A stretch of 64,000 nucleotides of DNA from DASVVT01 sp036386415 (GTDB taxonomy: Bacteria; Acidobacteriota; Blastocatellia; Pyrinomonadales; Pyrinomonadaceae). How positions within the stretch are numbered: position 1 is the first letter of the stretch; each line of letters starts with the position of its first letter. The notes beneath the pieces were generated by a model. The model did not search any database. It was not told the DNA's origin and worked only from the letters and a program-made list of their open reading frames with translations. The stretch lies in the NCBI GenBank assembly GCA_036386415.1, contig DASVVT010000088.1, positions 77,259-141,258 on the forward strand, in the 5' to 3' direction. This document shows positions 34,486 through 43,449 of this stretch, one piece after another. The position numbers and the translations under genes were made by a program.

Positions 34486-37482
34486 ATGTCAACCGAAACC
34501 CCGCTCGAACTGAAGAAGACGGTCAATCTCCCGAAGACAGGCTTCGCGCAGAAAGCGAACCTCGGACAAAGCGAGCCCGCACGCCTCAAGCGTTGGTCGG
34601 AAATGGGGCTTTACGAGATGATCCAACGCGCGCGTGAAGGGGCGGAAAAGTTTATCCTCCATGACGGGCCGCCCTATGCCAACGCCGACATACATCTCGG
34701 CACGGCGCTCAACAAGATTCTCAAAGACTTCATCGTCAAATCGCGCACGATGATGGGATTTGCTTCGCCCTACGTCCCCGGCTACGACTGCCACGGCCTG
34801 CCGATAGAGCTTTACGTAGACCGCAAGCTGGGCGCAAAGAAGGCGAACATGCCCGCCGTGAGCATACGCCGCGCCTGCCGCGAGCACGCCTCCGAAGCCT
34901 TAAAGCGGCAGACGAGAGACTTCCAGCGGCTCGGCATCTTCGGCGAGTGGGAGAACCCTTATCTGACGATGTCGAACACCTACGAGGCCGAGACGGCGCG
35001 CCTCTTCGGTCGCTTCATAGAGCGCGGCTACGTCTATAAAGGTGCGCGTCCCGTCTACTGGTGCATACACGATCAGACCGCGCTCGCTGAAGCCGAGGTC
35101 GAATATCAACAGCACCGTAGCCCGTCCGTCTACGTGAAGTTTCCGCTGGCAAGCGCTCCGGCGTTGGTTGACCCTGCGCTCGCAGGGCGCAAGGTTTTCT
35201 TTCTCGTCTGGACGACCACGCCCTGGACGCTGCCCGCCAATCTAGGCATCGCCGTCAATCCTGATTTCGAGTACGCGGCTATAGAGAATGGTGACGAGGT
35301 CTACATCGTCGCGCATGAGCTGGTCGGGGCGGTGGCGGCCAAGTGCGGCTTGACGGAAACGCACGTCTGCGATGGAGATGCGCCGCGCGAGCCGAAGATA
35401 CTGGCGCGATTTCCGGGCGCAAAGCTAGACCGTCTTGAAGCTCGCCATGCCTGGCTTGATCGGCCTTCGCTCGTCATGCTTGGCGAACACGTCACACTGG
35501 GCGGCGAGGCCGACGCGGAGACGGAGCTTGATGTCAGAGACGCACGCGATAAGAGCCGGACGAGCAAGGCGGGCACGGGCTGCGTTCACACAGCGCCCGG
35601 CCACGGCCACGACGACTTTGTGATCGGCAAGCGCTACGGGCTGGACATCTACTGCCCCGTCGATAACGCCGGGCGCTTCACTGCGGATGTCGAGCGCTTT
35701 GCGGGCGAGCGCGTCTTTGAAGCCAACCCGCAGATCGTCGAGTTCATGCGCGAGCAGGGCTCGCTCCTTTTCAGCGAGGAGTACGAGCATCGCTACCCGC
35801 ACTGCTGGCGCTGCAAAAACCCCGTCATCTTCCGCGCCACGCCGCAGTGGTTCATCTCTATGGACGCCATCTCGGCGGACGAAGCTGAGCTGGATGAAGA
35901 CGGGCGCGCACGCTCCAATTTCACGGAGAACGAGGTCGAAGCCTCTCCCAGTTTGCGCGAAGGCGCATTGCGCGAAGTCGGGCGCGTGCGCTGGATTCCC
36001 GCCTGGGGCGAGGAGCGTATGCGCAACATGCTCAAGGGGCGGCCTGATTGGTGCGTCTCGCGCCAGAGGGTCTGGGGCGTGCCGATCCCGGTCTTTTATT
36101 GCGCCGGTTGCGAAGAGGCTGTCGCAGACACGCAGGTCGTCAATCACGTCGCAACGATCTTTGAACGCGAGACGGCGGATGCCTGGTATGCGCTTGAAGC
36201 AAGGGAGCTGCTGCCCGAAGGATTCAAGTGTCAGAAATGCGGCGGCGCTGAATGGAAGAAAGAGACGGATATTCTGGATGTCTGGTTCGATAGCGGCTCC
36301 TCAAGCGTCGCCGTGCTCGAACATCGCGATAACCTGCGCTGGCCCGCAGACGTTTACATAGAGGGCGGCGATCAGTATCGCGGCTGGTTCAACTCTTCCC
36401 TGATGGTCGGGCTCGCGACACATGATCGCGCGCCTTACGATGCTGTGCTGACGCACGGCTGGGTGGTCGATGGTGTGGGGAAAGCGATGCACAAGTCTAC
36501 GGGCAATGCCGTTGCGCCCGACGAGGTGATCAAGGAATCGGGTGCGGAAATCCTGCGCCTCTGGTCTGCCTCGACTGACTACACGGAGGATGTGCGCTGC
36601 TCGCCCGAGATATTGCAGAGAGTCTCGGACGGCTATCGCAAGCTGCGCAACACGGCGCGCTTTGCGCTGGGCAATCTCAATGGCTTTGACGCGTGGCGCG
36701 ATAGCCTCCCCGAAGAAGAGATGCTGGAGATAGACCGCTGGGCGCTCGCCGAGTTGAATCTCGTCACGAAGAATGTTCTCGAAGCCTACGAAAACTACGG
36801 CTTTCATACGGTCTATCACGCGCTTTACAACTTCTCGACGATCACGCTCTCGGCGCGCTACTTTGACATCATCAAGGATCGACTCTACACGGCAGCGCCG
36901 CGCAGCCACGCGCGCCGTTCCGCGCAGACTGCGCTCTACATCATCTGTGATGCGCTGGCTCGCCTGCTCGCGCCGATCCTGGTTTTCACCGCAGACGAAA
37001 TCTGGGAGAACCTGCCGCAGGTCGGCGAGGGCAATGCGCGCCCCGCTTCCGTGCACATCGCGGAGTTTCCGGCGGCGCAAGGGAATGTAGATGCGTTGAT
37101 GCTCAGGCGCTGGGCACAGGTGTTTGAAGTCCGGGATGTGGTGCTCAGGGCTTTGGAGGAGGCGCGCATGGCGAAGACCATTGGCAGCTCGCTCGAAGCC
37201 CGCGTACATCTCTCAGCCAGCGGCGACACCTATGAGCTGCTCAAGCAGTACGAGGACGATCTGCGTTACATCTTTATCGTCTCGCAGGTGGAGCTGAGCG
37301 AATCTGAGGGAGAAGCACGGGGCGCAGCAAGCGTCCATGTAGAGGTGACACGCGCAGAAGGTGTGAAGTGCGAGCGTTGCTGGAACTACTCGACGCGCGT
37401 TGGCGAATCCTCGCGCTACCCTACCGCCTGCGAGCGCTGCGTCGGGGCGCTGGCGGAGATCGAGCAGGAGACGCAACTATGA
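34486..37482 (+). CDS. ileS: isoleucyl-tRNA synthetase
   Basis: About 998 residues. ATG 34486 is preferred because GGAAAGTGAAG lies at the right distance; ATG 34468 and TTG 34456 are also in frame. Class I synthetase: HIGH motif as HLGT in PPYANADIHLGTALNK, the editing (CP1) domain in the middle with TTTPWTLPANLGIA, and KMSKS as AMHKS in GKAMHKSTGNAVAPDE, a variant I believe also occurs in other phyla. A C-terminal zinc domain has CERCWNYS and ACERCVGAL. It charges tRNA-Ile in the cytoplasm. The stop overlaps the lspA start (ATGA), so they are cotranscribed. Confidence 0.96.
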   Translation: MSTETPLELKKTVNLPKTGFAQKANLGQSEPARLKRWSEMGLYEMIQRAREGAEKFILHDGPPYANADIHLGTALNKILKDFIVKSRTMMGFASPYVPGYDCHGLPIELYVDRKLGAKKANMPAVSIRRACREHASEALKRQTRDFQRLGIFGEWENPYLTMSNTYEAETARLFGRFIERGYVYKGARPVYWCIHDQTALAEAEVEYQQHRSPSVYVKFPLASAPALVDPALAGRKVFFLVWTTTPWTLPANLGIAVNPDFEYAAIENGDEVYIVAHELVGAVAAKCGLTETHVCDGDAPREPKILARFPGAKLDRLEARHAWLDRPSLVMLGEHVTLGGEADAETELDVRDARDKSRTSKAGTGCVHTAPGHGHDDFVIGKRYGLDIYCPVDNAGRFTADVERFAGERVFEANPQIVEFMREQGSLLFSEEYEHRYPHCWRCKNPVIFRATPQWFISMDAISADEAELDEDGRARSNFTENEVEASPSLREGALREVGRVRWIPAWGEERMRNMLKGRPDWCVSRQRVWGVPIPVFYCAGCEEAVADTQVVNHVATIFERETADAWYALEARELLPEGFKCQKCGGAEWKKETDILDVWFDSGSSSVAVLEHRDNLRWPADVYIEGGDQYRGWFNSSLMVGLATHDRAPYDAVLTHGWVVDGVGKAMHKSTGNAVAPDEVIKESGAEILRLWSASTDYTEDVRCSPEILQRVSDGYRKLRNTARFALGNLNGFDAWRDSLPEEEMLEIDRWALAELNLVTKNVLEAYENYGFHTVYHALYNFSTITLSARYFDIIKDRLYTAAPRSHARRSAQTALYIICDALARLLAPILVFTADEIWENLPQVGEGNARPASVHIAEFPAAQGNVDALMLRRWAQVFEVRDVVLRALEEARMAKTIGSSLEARVHLSASGDTYELLKQYEDDLRYIFIVSQVELSESEGEARGAASVHVEVTRAEGVKCERCWNYSTRVGESSRYPTACERCVGALAEIEQETQL

Positions 37483-37994
37483 AGAGAGAGCAACTGGGCT
37501 GGCGTGCGGCCTACCTGCTGGCGGCCTTCGGCATCTACATGGTCGATCAGGCGTCGAAGGCTTGGGCTGTGCGTGCGCTCCGTTTCGGCCAGGCGAAGAC
37601 GCTGATTAGCGGCCTGCTCGATTTAGAGTACGCGGAGAATCCCGGCATCGCATTCGGCCAGTTGCAGGAGGGCGGGGCTTTCGGGCGCTGGTTCTTCGTC
37701 GTGCTGGCGGCGGGGGCTGCCGTGGCCGTCATCTTCTACTTCTTTCGCACGCCGCGCTCAGATGATCGCGTGTTGGGCGCATGCTCGCTCCTGCTCGCGG
37801 GCATCCTTGGCAACCTGACGGATCGAGCGCGCCTCGGCTACGTGATAGATTTCATCAGCCTGCACGCAGGCTCCTTTCACTGGCCTACATTCAACGTGGC
37901 GGACGCCAGCATCTGCGCCGGAGCGCTGCTGCTGGCCGCCGACCTCTTCTTTTTTGAAGGAAGGAGACGGAAAACAGTGAGCAGTGAGCAGTAA
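37479..37994 (+). CDS. lspA: lipoprotein signal peptidase (signal peptidase II)
   Basis: 171 residues, four membrane helices. The start overlaps the ileS stop by four bases (ATGA). Catalytic Asp residues lie in GNLTDRARLGYVIDFI and FNVADASICAG; the first helix region carries MVDQASKAW and the periplasmic loop NPGIAFG. An aspartic protease of the inner membrane, it removes the signal peptide of lipidated prolipoproteins, downstream of Lgt, whose gene lies 472 bases on. The last residues (KTVSSEQ) and stop are encoded by the left arm of a heptad repeat. Confidence 0.96.
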   Translation: MKREQLGWRAAYLLAAFGIYMVDQASKAWAVRALRFGQAKTLISGLLDLEYAENPGIAFGQLQEGGAFGRWFFVVLAAGAAVAVIFYFFRTPRSDDRVLGACSLLLAGILGNLTDRARLGYVIDFISLHAGSFHWPTFNVADASICAGALLLAADLFFFEGRRRKTVSSEQ

Positions 37995-38012
37995 GCAGTG
38001 AGCAGTTGGTTT
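37975..38012 (+). repeat. AGTGAGC heptad arm, left
   Basis: Four to five tandem AGTGAGC/AGTAAGC units (AGTGAGCAGTGAGCAGTAAG, continuing). The complementary arm is at 38428-38462, with the four-helix-bundle gene between. Confidence 0.92.
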
Positions 38013-38050
38013 GAGTGTAATAGTGGTGTTGTCCGATTGGCGAGGTGATG

Positions 38051-38413
38051 ATGGAAAAACCACACAAACGACTCATTGCATGGCAGAAGAGCATGGAACT
38101 TGTGGTTCTGATCTATGACCTGAGCCAGAAATTTCCCAGAGAGGAAACTTATGGATTAACATCACAGATTCGTCGCGCCGCCGTATCAGTGCCCTCAAAC
38201 ATCAGTGAAGGTGCAGCAGGTCGCTCGACCGAACAATTCAAGAACTTTTTAAGCATTGCAATTGGCTCTCTTAACGAAATCAGCACACAGCTTGAGATTG
38301 CACATCGTGTTGGCTATCTTGACAAGTCTGCATCCGATGAGGCCCAAAAGATGGTAGACGAATGCTTGGCTCTTACTTATGGGCTCAAGAAAACTATAGG
38401 CAACGTACATTGA
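38051..38413 (+). CDS. four-helix-bundle protein, S23/23S-rRNA-IVS family
   Basis: 120 residues from ATG 38051, preceded by GAGG at 5 bases; ATG 38048 or GTG 38045 add one or two residues. Family marks: LIAWQKSMELVVLIYDLSQK, EETYGLTSQIRRAAVSVPSN, ISEGAAGRS and FLSIAIGSLNEISTQLEIA, all helical. The family was first seen in intervening sequences of 23S rRNA genes of Leptospira. Its homologue Avd assists the reverse transcriptase of diversity-generating retroelements, forming a basic pentameric barrel that binds nucleic acid. No reverse transcriptase is nearby. The gene sits between two inverted heptad arms, cutting the lspA-lgt run. Confidence 0.9.
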   Translation: MEKPHKRLIAWQKSMELVVLIYDLSQKFPREETYGLTSQIRRAAVSVPSNISEGAAGRSTEQFKNFLSIAIGSLNEISTQLEIAHRVGYLDKSASDEAQKMVDECLALTYGLKKTIGNVH

Positions 38414-38427
38414 ACATGATTCAAGCA

Positions 38428-38462
38428 AACTGCTTACTGCTTACTGCTCACTGCTTACTATA
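38428..38462 (-). repeat. AGTGAGC heptad arm, right (inverted)
   Basis: CTGCTTACTGCTTACTGCTC with further units, the reverse complement of the left arm at 37975-38012. It ends four bases before the lgt start. Confidence 0.92.
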
Positions 38463-38466
38463 AAAG

Positions 38467-39300
38467 ATGTTTCCAGAGCTTTTCCGCATCGGCAATTTTC
38501 CCATCAACACATACGGCGTGCTGCTGGCGCTCTCGTTTCTGGCGGCGCTGCTGGTGGCGGCGCGTTTGGGCGTGCATGATGGCCTGCCGCGCGAAAGGAT
38601 TTACGATCTGGGGCTGTGGATGCTGCTGGCGGCGCTCGTCGGATCAAAACTCCTGATGCTGTGGACGGAGCCCAGTTATCGCGAAGACCCGTCGCATCTC
38701 TTCTCGCTCGATTTCCTGCGCTCCGGCGGAGTCTTTTACGGCGGGCTGATCGGGGCGGTCGTGACGGGATATTTTCTCGTGCGCTACTACGGTCTGCCCT
38801 GGTGGAAGACGGCGGACGCTTTCGCGCCTGGGATTGCGCTGGGGCAGGCTATCGGGCGGCTGGGCTGCTTCTCTGCCGGGTGCTGCTGGGGCAAGCCCAC
38901 CTCCGAGCCCTGGGGTGTGCGCTTTACTCCTCTCGGCCACGAGATAACGGGCGTGCCCATCGATGTCGATCTGCATCCGACGCAGCTTTATGAATCGGCG
39001 GCGACCCTCCTGATCTTCCTTTTTCTGCTCTGGCTTCACCGTCGCAGGCGCTTCAGCGGCCAACTCATACTCTTCTACGCCGTGCTCTACAGCATCGCAC
39101 GCTTCTCAATCGAATTCTTACGCGACGATCCGCGCGGCGACATCGCGGGCTTGACGACATGGACGGGTCTCTCGACATCGCAGCTCATCAGTCTCATTGT
39201 CGGCGTCGGCGGGCTCTTGATTCTCATTCTTCGCTGGCGTCGCGCTGCCACAGAGCCGCCCGAAAAGCTCTCCTCGACGCCGGACGCAGCGCGTGTTTGA
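38467..39300 (+). CDS. lgt: prolipoprotein diacylglyceryl transferase
   Basis: 277 residues, seven membrane helices, start ATG 38467 right behind the heptad arm. Lgt signature GQAIGRLGCFSAGCCWGKPT (about 134-153), with the phosphatidylglycerol-binding Arg, and HPTQLYESAATLLIF (about 176-190). Acts in the inner membrane: moves a diacylglyceryl group from phosphatidylglycerol to the lipobox Cys of prolipoproteins, before LspA cleaves. The Cys-rich GCFSAGCC form of the signature is a known variant. Tied to lspA by function and position. Confidence 0.95.
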   Translation: MFPELFRIGNFPINTYGVLLALSFLAALLVAARLGVHDGLPRERIYDLGLWMLLAALVGSKLLMLWTEPSYREDPSHLFSLDFLRSGGVFYGGLIGAVVTGYFLVRYYGLPWWKTADAFAPGIALGQAIGRLGCFSAGCCWGKPTSEPWGVRFTPLGHEITGVPIDVDLHPTQLYESAATLLIFLFLLWLHRRRRFSGQLILFYAVLYSIARFSIEFLRDDPRGDIAGLTTWTGLSTSQLISLIVGVGGLLILILRWRRAATEPPEKLSSTPDAARV

Positions 39301-39337
39301 GGAGTTAATAGCCTATTGAAGATGAGTGTCACTAAGA

Positions 39338-39432
39338 AAAAGATTTTCACCGCAGAGGATCGCAGTGGTAAGCAAAATGATGTTTTCTCGTTTTCCTCTG
39401 CAAACCTCCGCGTTCTCTGCGGTTAATCTTTG
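39338..39432. repeat. ACCGCAGAG-type inverted repeat
   Basis: Left arm TTTCACCGCAGAGGATCGCA, right arm CGTTCTCTGCGGTTAATCTT. It sits in the gap between lgt and rluD. A weaker relative is at 5022-5140. Confidence 0.7.
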
Positions 39433-39459
39433 CTCACACCGAATCGCAAACTACTAAAG

Positions 39460-40482
39460 ATGGAGAACGAAGCAGCGGAACAGGAAGTGACGGCGCTCAC
39501 GCTTTGCGTCTCTGCTGAAGAGGCGGGCGCGCGTCTTGACGCATACCTAGCCGCGCACGTTGCCGATTGGAGTCGTGCCCGCATCAAGCGCCTGGTTGAA
39601 GACGGCGACGTGCTCGTAGAAGGGCGCACCGTCAAGCCTGCGTACAAGCTGCGCGCGGGTGAGCAGATCGAAGTGGAGCTCACGCAACCGACGCATCTCG
39701 CCGCGTTCACGCCCGAAGATATTCCCATCGAAGTGGTCTACGAGGATACGGACGTGCTCGTCGTCAACAAGCCCGCCGGGCTCATCGTGCATCCCGGCGC
39801 GGGGGCCGCCGGGGGAACGCTCGCCAATGCGCTCGCCTTTCGATTGCGGAATGCGGATTGCGGATTGCGGAATGAAGGAGAGCCGCATGATCTTTTAAAT
39901 CCGCAATCCGTATTCCGCATTCCGCAATCCGTCCGTCCCGGCATCGTGCATCGATTAGACAAGGACACTTCAGGCCTCCTCGTGGTGGCGAAAACGGAGG
40001 CCGCGCATGAGAATCTCGCCGAGCAGTTTCGCGCGCGCGAAGTCTTCAAGTCTTACGCCGCGCTCGTGCACGGTCGCGTCGCGCAGGAGAGCGGGCGCAT
40101 AGAGCAACCAATCGCACGCGACCCGCGCCAGCGCACGCGCATGGCCGTCGTGAAGGGAGGCCGTCCCGCGCTTTCGCTCTACAGCGTGCGCAGGCGTTTT
40201 GAGCGCTTCACTCTGCTTGACGTGGAGATTAAGACCGGAAGGACGCACCAGATCAGGGTGCATCTGGCCTGGCTGAAACATCCGGTCGTGGGCGATGAAG
40301 TTTACGGCGCTGGGCGCGATAAGACGGTGCAGGACGCGCGCGTGCGAAGCTCAATCCGCTCGCTCCGCCGATTGTTTCTACACGCCGAACAGTTGGGCTT
40401 CCGTCACCCACGCACAGGCGAGATGTTGCGCTTCAACGCGCCGCTGCCCGACGCGCTGGCAAACCTGCTCCCTCTTTTATAG
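39460..40482 (+). CDS. rluD: RluA/RluD family pseudouridine synthase with repeat-encoded insertion
   Basis: 340 residues from ATG 39460. S4 RNA-binding domain (about 15-80: RLDAYLAAHVADWSRARIKR), then the RluA catalytic domain with the Asp in HRLDKDTSGLL (about 168-178), and later GRTHQIRVHLAWLKHPVVGD. Makes pseudouridine in 23S rRNA (RluD positions) or a related RNA. Residues about 127-158 (LRNADCGLRNEGEPHDLL and on to SVRPG) are encoded by a heptad hairpin of the GCGGAAT type and are extra: homologues have about 12 residues there. The reading frame stays open, so the protein may tolerate the loop. Function call firm; the exact target is not. Confidence 0.9.
   Translation: MENEAAEQEVTALTLCVSAEEAGARLDAYLAAHVADWSRARIKRLVEDGDVLVEGRTVKPAYKLRAGEQIEVELTQPTHLAAFTPEDIPIEVVYEDTDVLVVNKPAGLIVHPGAGAAGGTLANALAFRLRNADCGLRNEGEPHDLLNPQSVFRIPQSVRPGIVHRLDKDTSGLLVVAKTEAAHENLAEQFRAREVFKSYAALVHGRVAQESGRIEQPIARDPRQRTRMAVVKGGRPALSLYSVRRRFERFTLLDVEIKTGRTHQIRVHLAWLKHPVVGDEVYGAGRDKTVQDARVRSSIRSLRRLFLHAEQLGFRHPRTGEMLRFNAPLPDALANLLPLL
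39838..39935. repeat. GCGGAAT/GCGGATT heptad inverted repeat, copy F4, inside rluD
   Basis: Left arm GATTGCGGAATGCGGATTGC, right arm AATCCGCAATCCGTATTCCG continuing TTCCGCAATCCG. The only heptad copy in the window lying wholly inside a gene and read through in frame. Confidence 0.92.
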
Positions 40483-40499
40483 AAATGTTTGCGCCGCGG

Positions 40500-43019
40500 T
40501 TAAGGCGTAAGACCGATGCGCCGCACCAGTTCCGTAAAGCGCGGGTCGGAGCGGAGGCTGTCGAATTTGGGATCGACGTTGACGAGGGCGATCCCCGGAT
40601 GGCTCACCTCGTAGGCCTTTTCAAAGTAGGCGAAAGCTTGATCTTTGTCGCCTAATCCTGTGTAGATGGTGGCGATGAAGTAAGGCAACACGAAGCGCCG
40701 CTTGGAGAGTTCCTTCAGCTCCTCGATCACAGCTAGCGCCTCCGCGCGACGACCCGCCATCGCGTAAGCGTAGCCCAGCTCGGCGATGGTCTCGGGGTCT
40801 TCCCCGGACATTTCTCTAGCCTTTTGAAGCTCGGTGATGGCTTCCTTGTAGAGCCCCTTCTGGATAAGGGCGCGCCCGAGGTAGAAATGTGCGAGGCCGA
40901 AATCGGGATTGAGGTTGATCGTCTTGCGTAGCTGGTCGATGGCCTGATTGTACAGGCGCGCGTAGTAGTAATGCAGTCCCAGGTTCGAGTTGATGATGCG
41001 CGAGAGAGGATCGAGCGTTTGCGCGCGCTTGATCTCGTTGATCGATTCATCGAAGCGCCTCATCATCACCAGGTAGGAGGCGTACCACTGGTGAGCCGTC
41101 GCGTAGTTCGGGTTAAGCTCTATGGCGCGACGATACTCACGATCCGCGCCCGCCCAGTCGCCCTCGTAGGCCATCTTGACGAAGGCGAGCGAGGTGTGAG
41201 CCTCAGCGAGCGTGTCGTCCATCTCAAGGGCTTTGGAAGCGGCAGCCGCCGCGCGCGGGAAAGCCTCCTTGGGCGGGAGCACGCTGTAATCGGCGAGCAT
41301 GTTGTAGGAATCTGCCAACCCGGCGTAAGCCAGCGCGTAAGAGGGGTCTAGATCAATCGCCTGCTGGAAGTATTCCGTGCCCTTCCTCAGCTCGTCTTCC
41401 GTCCTCTTGTTCCACGCGTAGCGACCTTTGAGATAGAGCTGGTAGGCCGCTATGTTATCCGTATAGCTCTTGGTCAGATGCTTCTTCTCTTCGCGCGTCA
41501 GATTCAACTTGAACTGCTTGGAAATGTCTTTGGCGATCTCTCCCTGCACGGCGAGGATTTCCGACAGTTTGGCGTTGTATTGATCGCCCCAGATGTGACT
41601 GTTGTCGCGCGCGTCAACCAGTTCGAGGCTGATCGACAGGGTGTCGCCGCGCTGGTTGATCCTGCCCGTCACGACTGACTGCACGCCAAGCTCGCGACCC
41701 ACAGCCTGCGGGTCTGCCGCCTGCCCCTTGTAGCGGAAGACGGAACTGCGCGACATGACCTTCAGATCGGGAAGGCGCGAGAGGCTGTTGATGAGACTCT
41801 CCGTGATGCCGTCGGAGAGATACTCCGCGCTCGGATCAGCGGTGGCGTTGACCAGCGGTAAAACCGCCACGGAATTGATCGTCGGGCCTTCCTTCGTGAA
41901 ATAGATGACGGCTCCTATCGCCAGGACGAGGAGCGCCATGAAGGCGAGCGCGATACGCTTGTGATGCCTGATGCCTTCGACGATATACTCGGCGCTCGAA
42001 GACGTGTGGATGTCTGTGCTCGCACGCGAGATGTGGCTTGTCGATTGACCGGAGCGCACAGTCGTCCTTGCGCCGGGGTTGGCCGTCGAATGCTCGCCGC
42101 TCTCAATGACCGTCTCTTCATCATAAAGCTCCGGTTGCTTGGAGTGTGAAAGCTTGGCCTCAAACTCCAGCTCGCGCTGTAGCAGGCGCAGGTCTATGAG
42201 GAGGTCTTTGGAGGTCTGGTAGCGCTCCTCCCTGTCCTTGGTCAGCGCTTTGGTGACGATGCGCTGAAGCTCCTGTGGAACTTCCCTCGCATAGCGCGTC
42301 AGGGGCAGCGGCTCTCTCTCCAGAATCGCGACGATCATGTCGCTCTTGGTCGCGGCTTCAAAGGGCGGTCGGCCAGCGATCATCTCGTAGAGCACGACGC
42401 CTAAGCTCCAGATGTCTGCGCGCGCATCTGCGGGAATCCCGCGCGTCTGCTCCGGCGACATGTAGACGTAAGTGCCGATGATCGAGCCCGGCTCCGTCTC
42501 AACCATCGGCACGGTCGCGGCATCGACATCGGTTGAATTGGTATGCTCCTCGGAAAGCTTGGCGAGCCCGAAGTCCAGGACTTTAACGTAGCCGTCCCGG
42601 CGCACCATGATGTTCTCCGGCTTGATGTCGCGATGGACGATCCCGGCCTGGTGCGCGGCACAAAGTGCGGTGGCGATCTGTATGGCAATATCGAGCACCG
42701 AACTCAGATGCACGCGCGTCTGCGACATATACTGGCGCAGCGTGACGCCATCGACATACTCCATCGAGATGAAGTGTAAGCCCTCTACTTCGCCGATCTC
42801 ATAAATGGTCAGGATGTTCGGATGGTTCAGGCTGGAGACGGCGCGCGCCTCCTGCTGGAAGCGGCGCATACGCGAGATGTCTTCCGTAAACTGCTCGGGC
42901 AGCAGCTTGAGCGCGACCAGTCGCCCCAGCCGCGTGTCCTGCGCCAGATAAACCTCTCCCATCCCGCCCTCGCCGAGTTTCTGAAGGGTGTGATAATGAG
43001 TCTTTAAGCGTGAGACCAC
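40500..43019 (-). CDS. Ser/Thr protein kinase with TolB-like and TPR domains
   Basis: 839 residues. Kinase domain about 9-280: glycine loop LGEGGMGEVYLAQ, Lys in VALKLLPEQ, HRD in GIVHRDIKPENIMV, DFG in VLDFGLAKL, APE-like MSPEQTRGIPADARADIWSLG. A membrane helix at about 357-375 (IALAFMALLVLAIGAVIYF) puts the rest outside. Next, a TolB-N/FlgO-like domain (about 383-510: VAVLPLVNATADPSAEYLSD), then TPRs to the end (about 520-830). This PknB-type architecture is typical of Acidobacteria. Ligand binding by the outer part could set kinase activity; targets unknown. Divergent from the VWA gene at 43450. Confidence 0.95.
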   Translation of the reverse strand: MVSRLKTHYHTLQKLGEGGMGEVYLAQDTRLGRLVALKLLPEQFTEDISRMRRFQQEARAVSSLNHPNILTIYEIGEVEGLHFISMEYVDGVTLRQYMSQTRVHLSSVLDIAIQIATALCAAHQAGIVHRDIKPENIMVRRDGYVKVLDFGLAKLSEEHTNSTDVDAATVPMVETEPGSIIGTYVYMSPEQTRGIPADARADIWSLGVVLYEMIAGRPPFEAATKSDMIVAILEREPLPLTRYAREVPQELQRIVTKALTKDREERYQTSKDLLIDLRLLQRELEFEAKLSHSKQPELYDEETVIESGEHSTANPGARTTVRSGQSTSHISRASTDIHTSSSAEYIVEGIRHHKRIALAFMALLVLAIGAVIYFTKEGPTINSVAVLPLVNATADPSAEYLSDGITESLINSLSRLPDLKVMSRSSVFRYKGQAADPQAVGRELGVQSVVTGRINQRGDTLSISLELVDARDNSHIWGDQYNAKLSEILAVQGEIAKDISKQFKLNLTREEKKHLTKSYTDNIAAYQLYLKGRYAWNKRTEDELRKGTEYFQQAIDLDPSYALAYAGLADSYNMLADYSVLPPKEAFPRAAAAASKALEMDDTLAEAHTSLAFVKMAYEGDWAGADREYRRAIELNPNYATAHQWYASYLVMMRRFDESINEIKRAQTLDPLSRIINSNLGLHYYYARLYNQAIDQLRKTINLNPDFGLAHFYLGRALIQKGLYKEAITELQKAREMSGEDPETIAELGYAYAMAGRRAEALAVIEELKELSKRRFVLPYFIATIYTGLGDKDQAFAYFEKAYEVSHPGIALVNVDPKFDSLRSDPRFTELVRRIGLTP

Positions 43020-43449
43020 CGAAGTACTCTCTCAGGATAGGATTAAAGCTGCACGCACCGAATAAAAGCCCGGCTGAAAAAGGTAGACTGCGACTGGGCA
43101 AGATACAGCCATCTTCTGGGCAGTATTAGCGCTGTATATCGCGCCGGTATTGTATCACTAGGCTGTAGCGCGAGCTAAGAGCGACGCGCAGTCTTTGCCC
43201 TGAAAAGATCGTCAACAGGGGAATCGTAAATAGACGAGCCGACTTTTAGCTATTTGCGAGACCTCTTTAACGATCTACGAATTTTCGTGCCGCCGGATGT
43301 GCTTTCGCTTCCCGTATTGCTATACTCTTCGCGTTCACGAAGAGATCTAGAAGGGCAACGAGTTTTCCCGTCTACAACATCAAACCCGAGGGCGGCGCGA
43401 CGAAGTCAAGCCCCCTTTATTTTGGCATCCATATTGATTTCGACAAATT
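43020..43449. other. intergenic region between divergent genes
   Basis: 430 bases without a convincing gene; it must hold promoters for the kinase (minus) and the first VWA gene (plus). I see no clear operator. Confidence 0.4.

Larger units (their letters stand above)
37975..38462 (+). mobile_element. candidate cassette: four-helix-bundle gene framed by heptad inverted repeats
   Basis: A 488-base unit between lspA and lgt, with AGTGAGC-type arms at both ends and one gene in the middle. The arms would pair to place the gene in the loop of a hairpin. This matches the layout of intervening sequences in 23S rRNA genes, where a member of the same protein family lies inside inverted repeats. That it moves is inference; I see no clear target duplication. 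Confidence 0.45.

Noticed and set aside
36478..36520. Odd KMSKS motif (AMHKS) in IleS
   Set aside because: I believe this variant occurs in IleS of several other phyla, so it is not treated as unusual.
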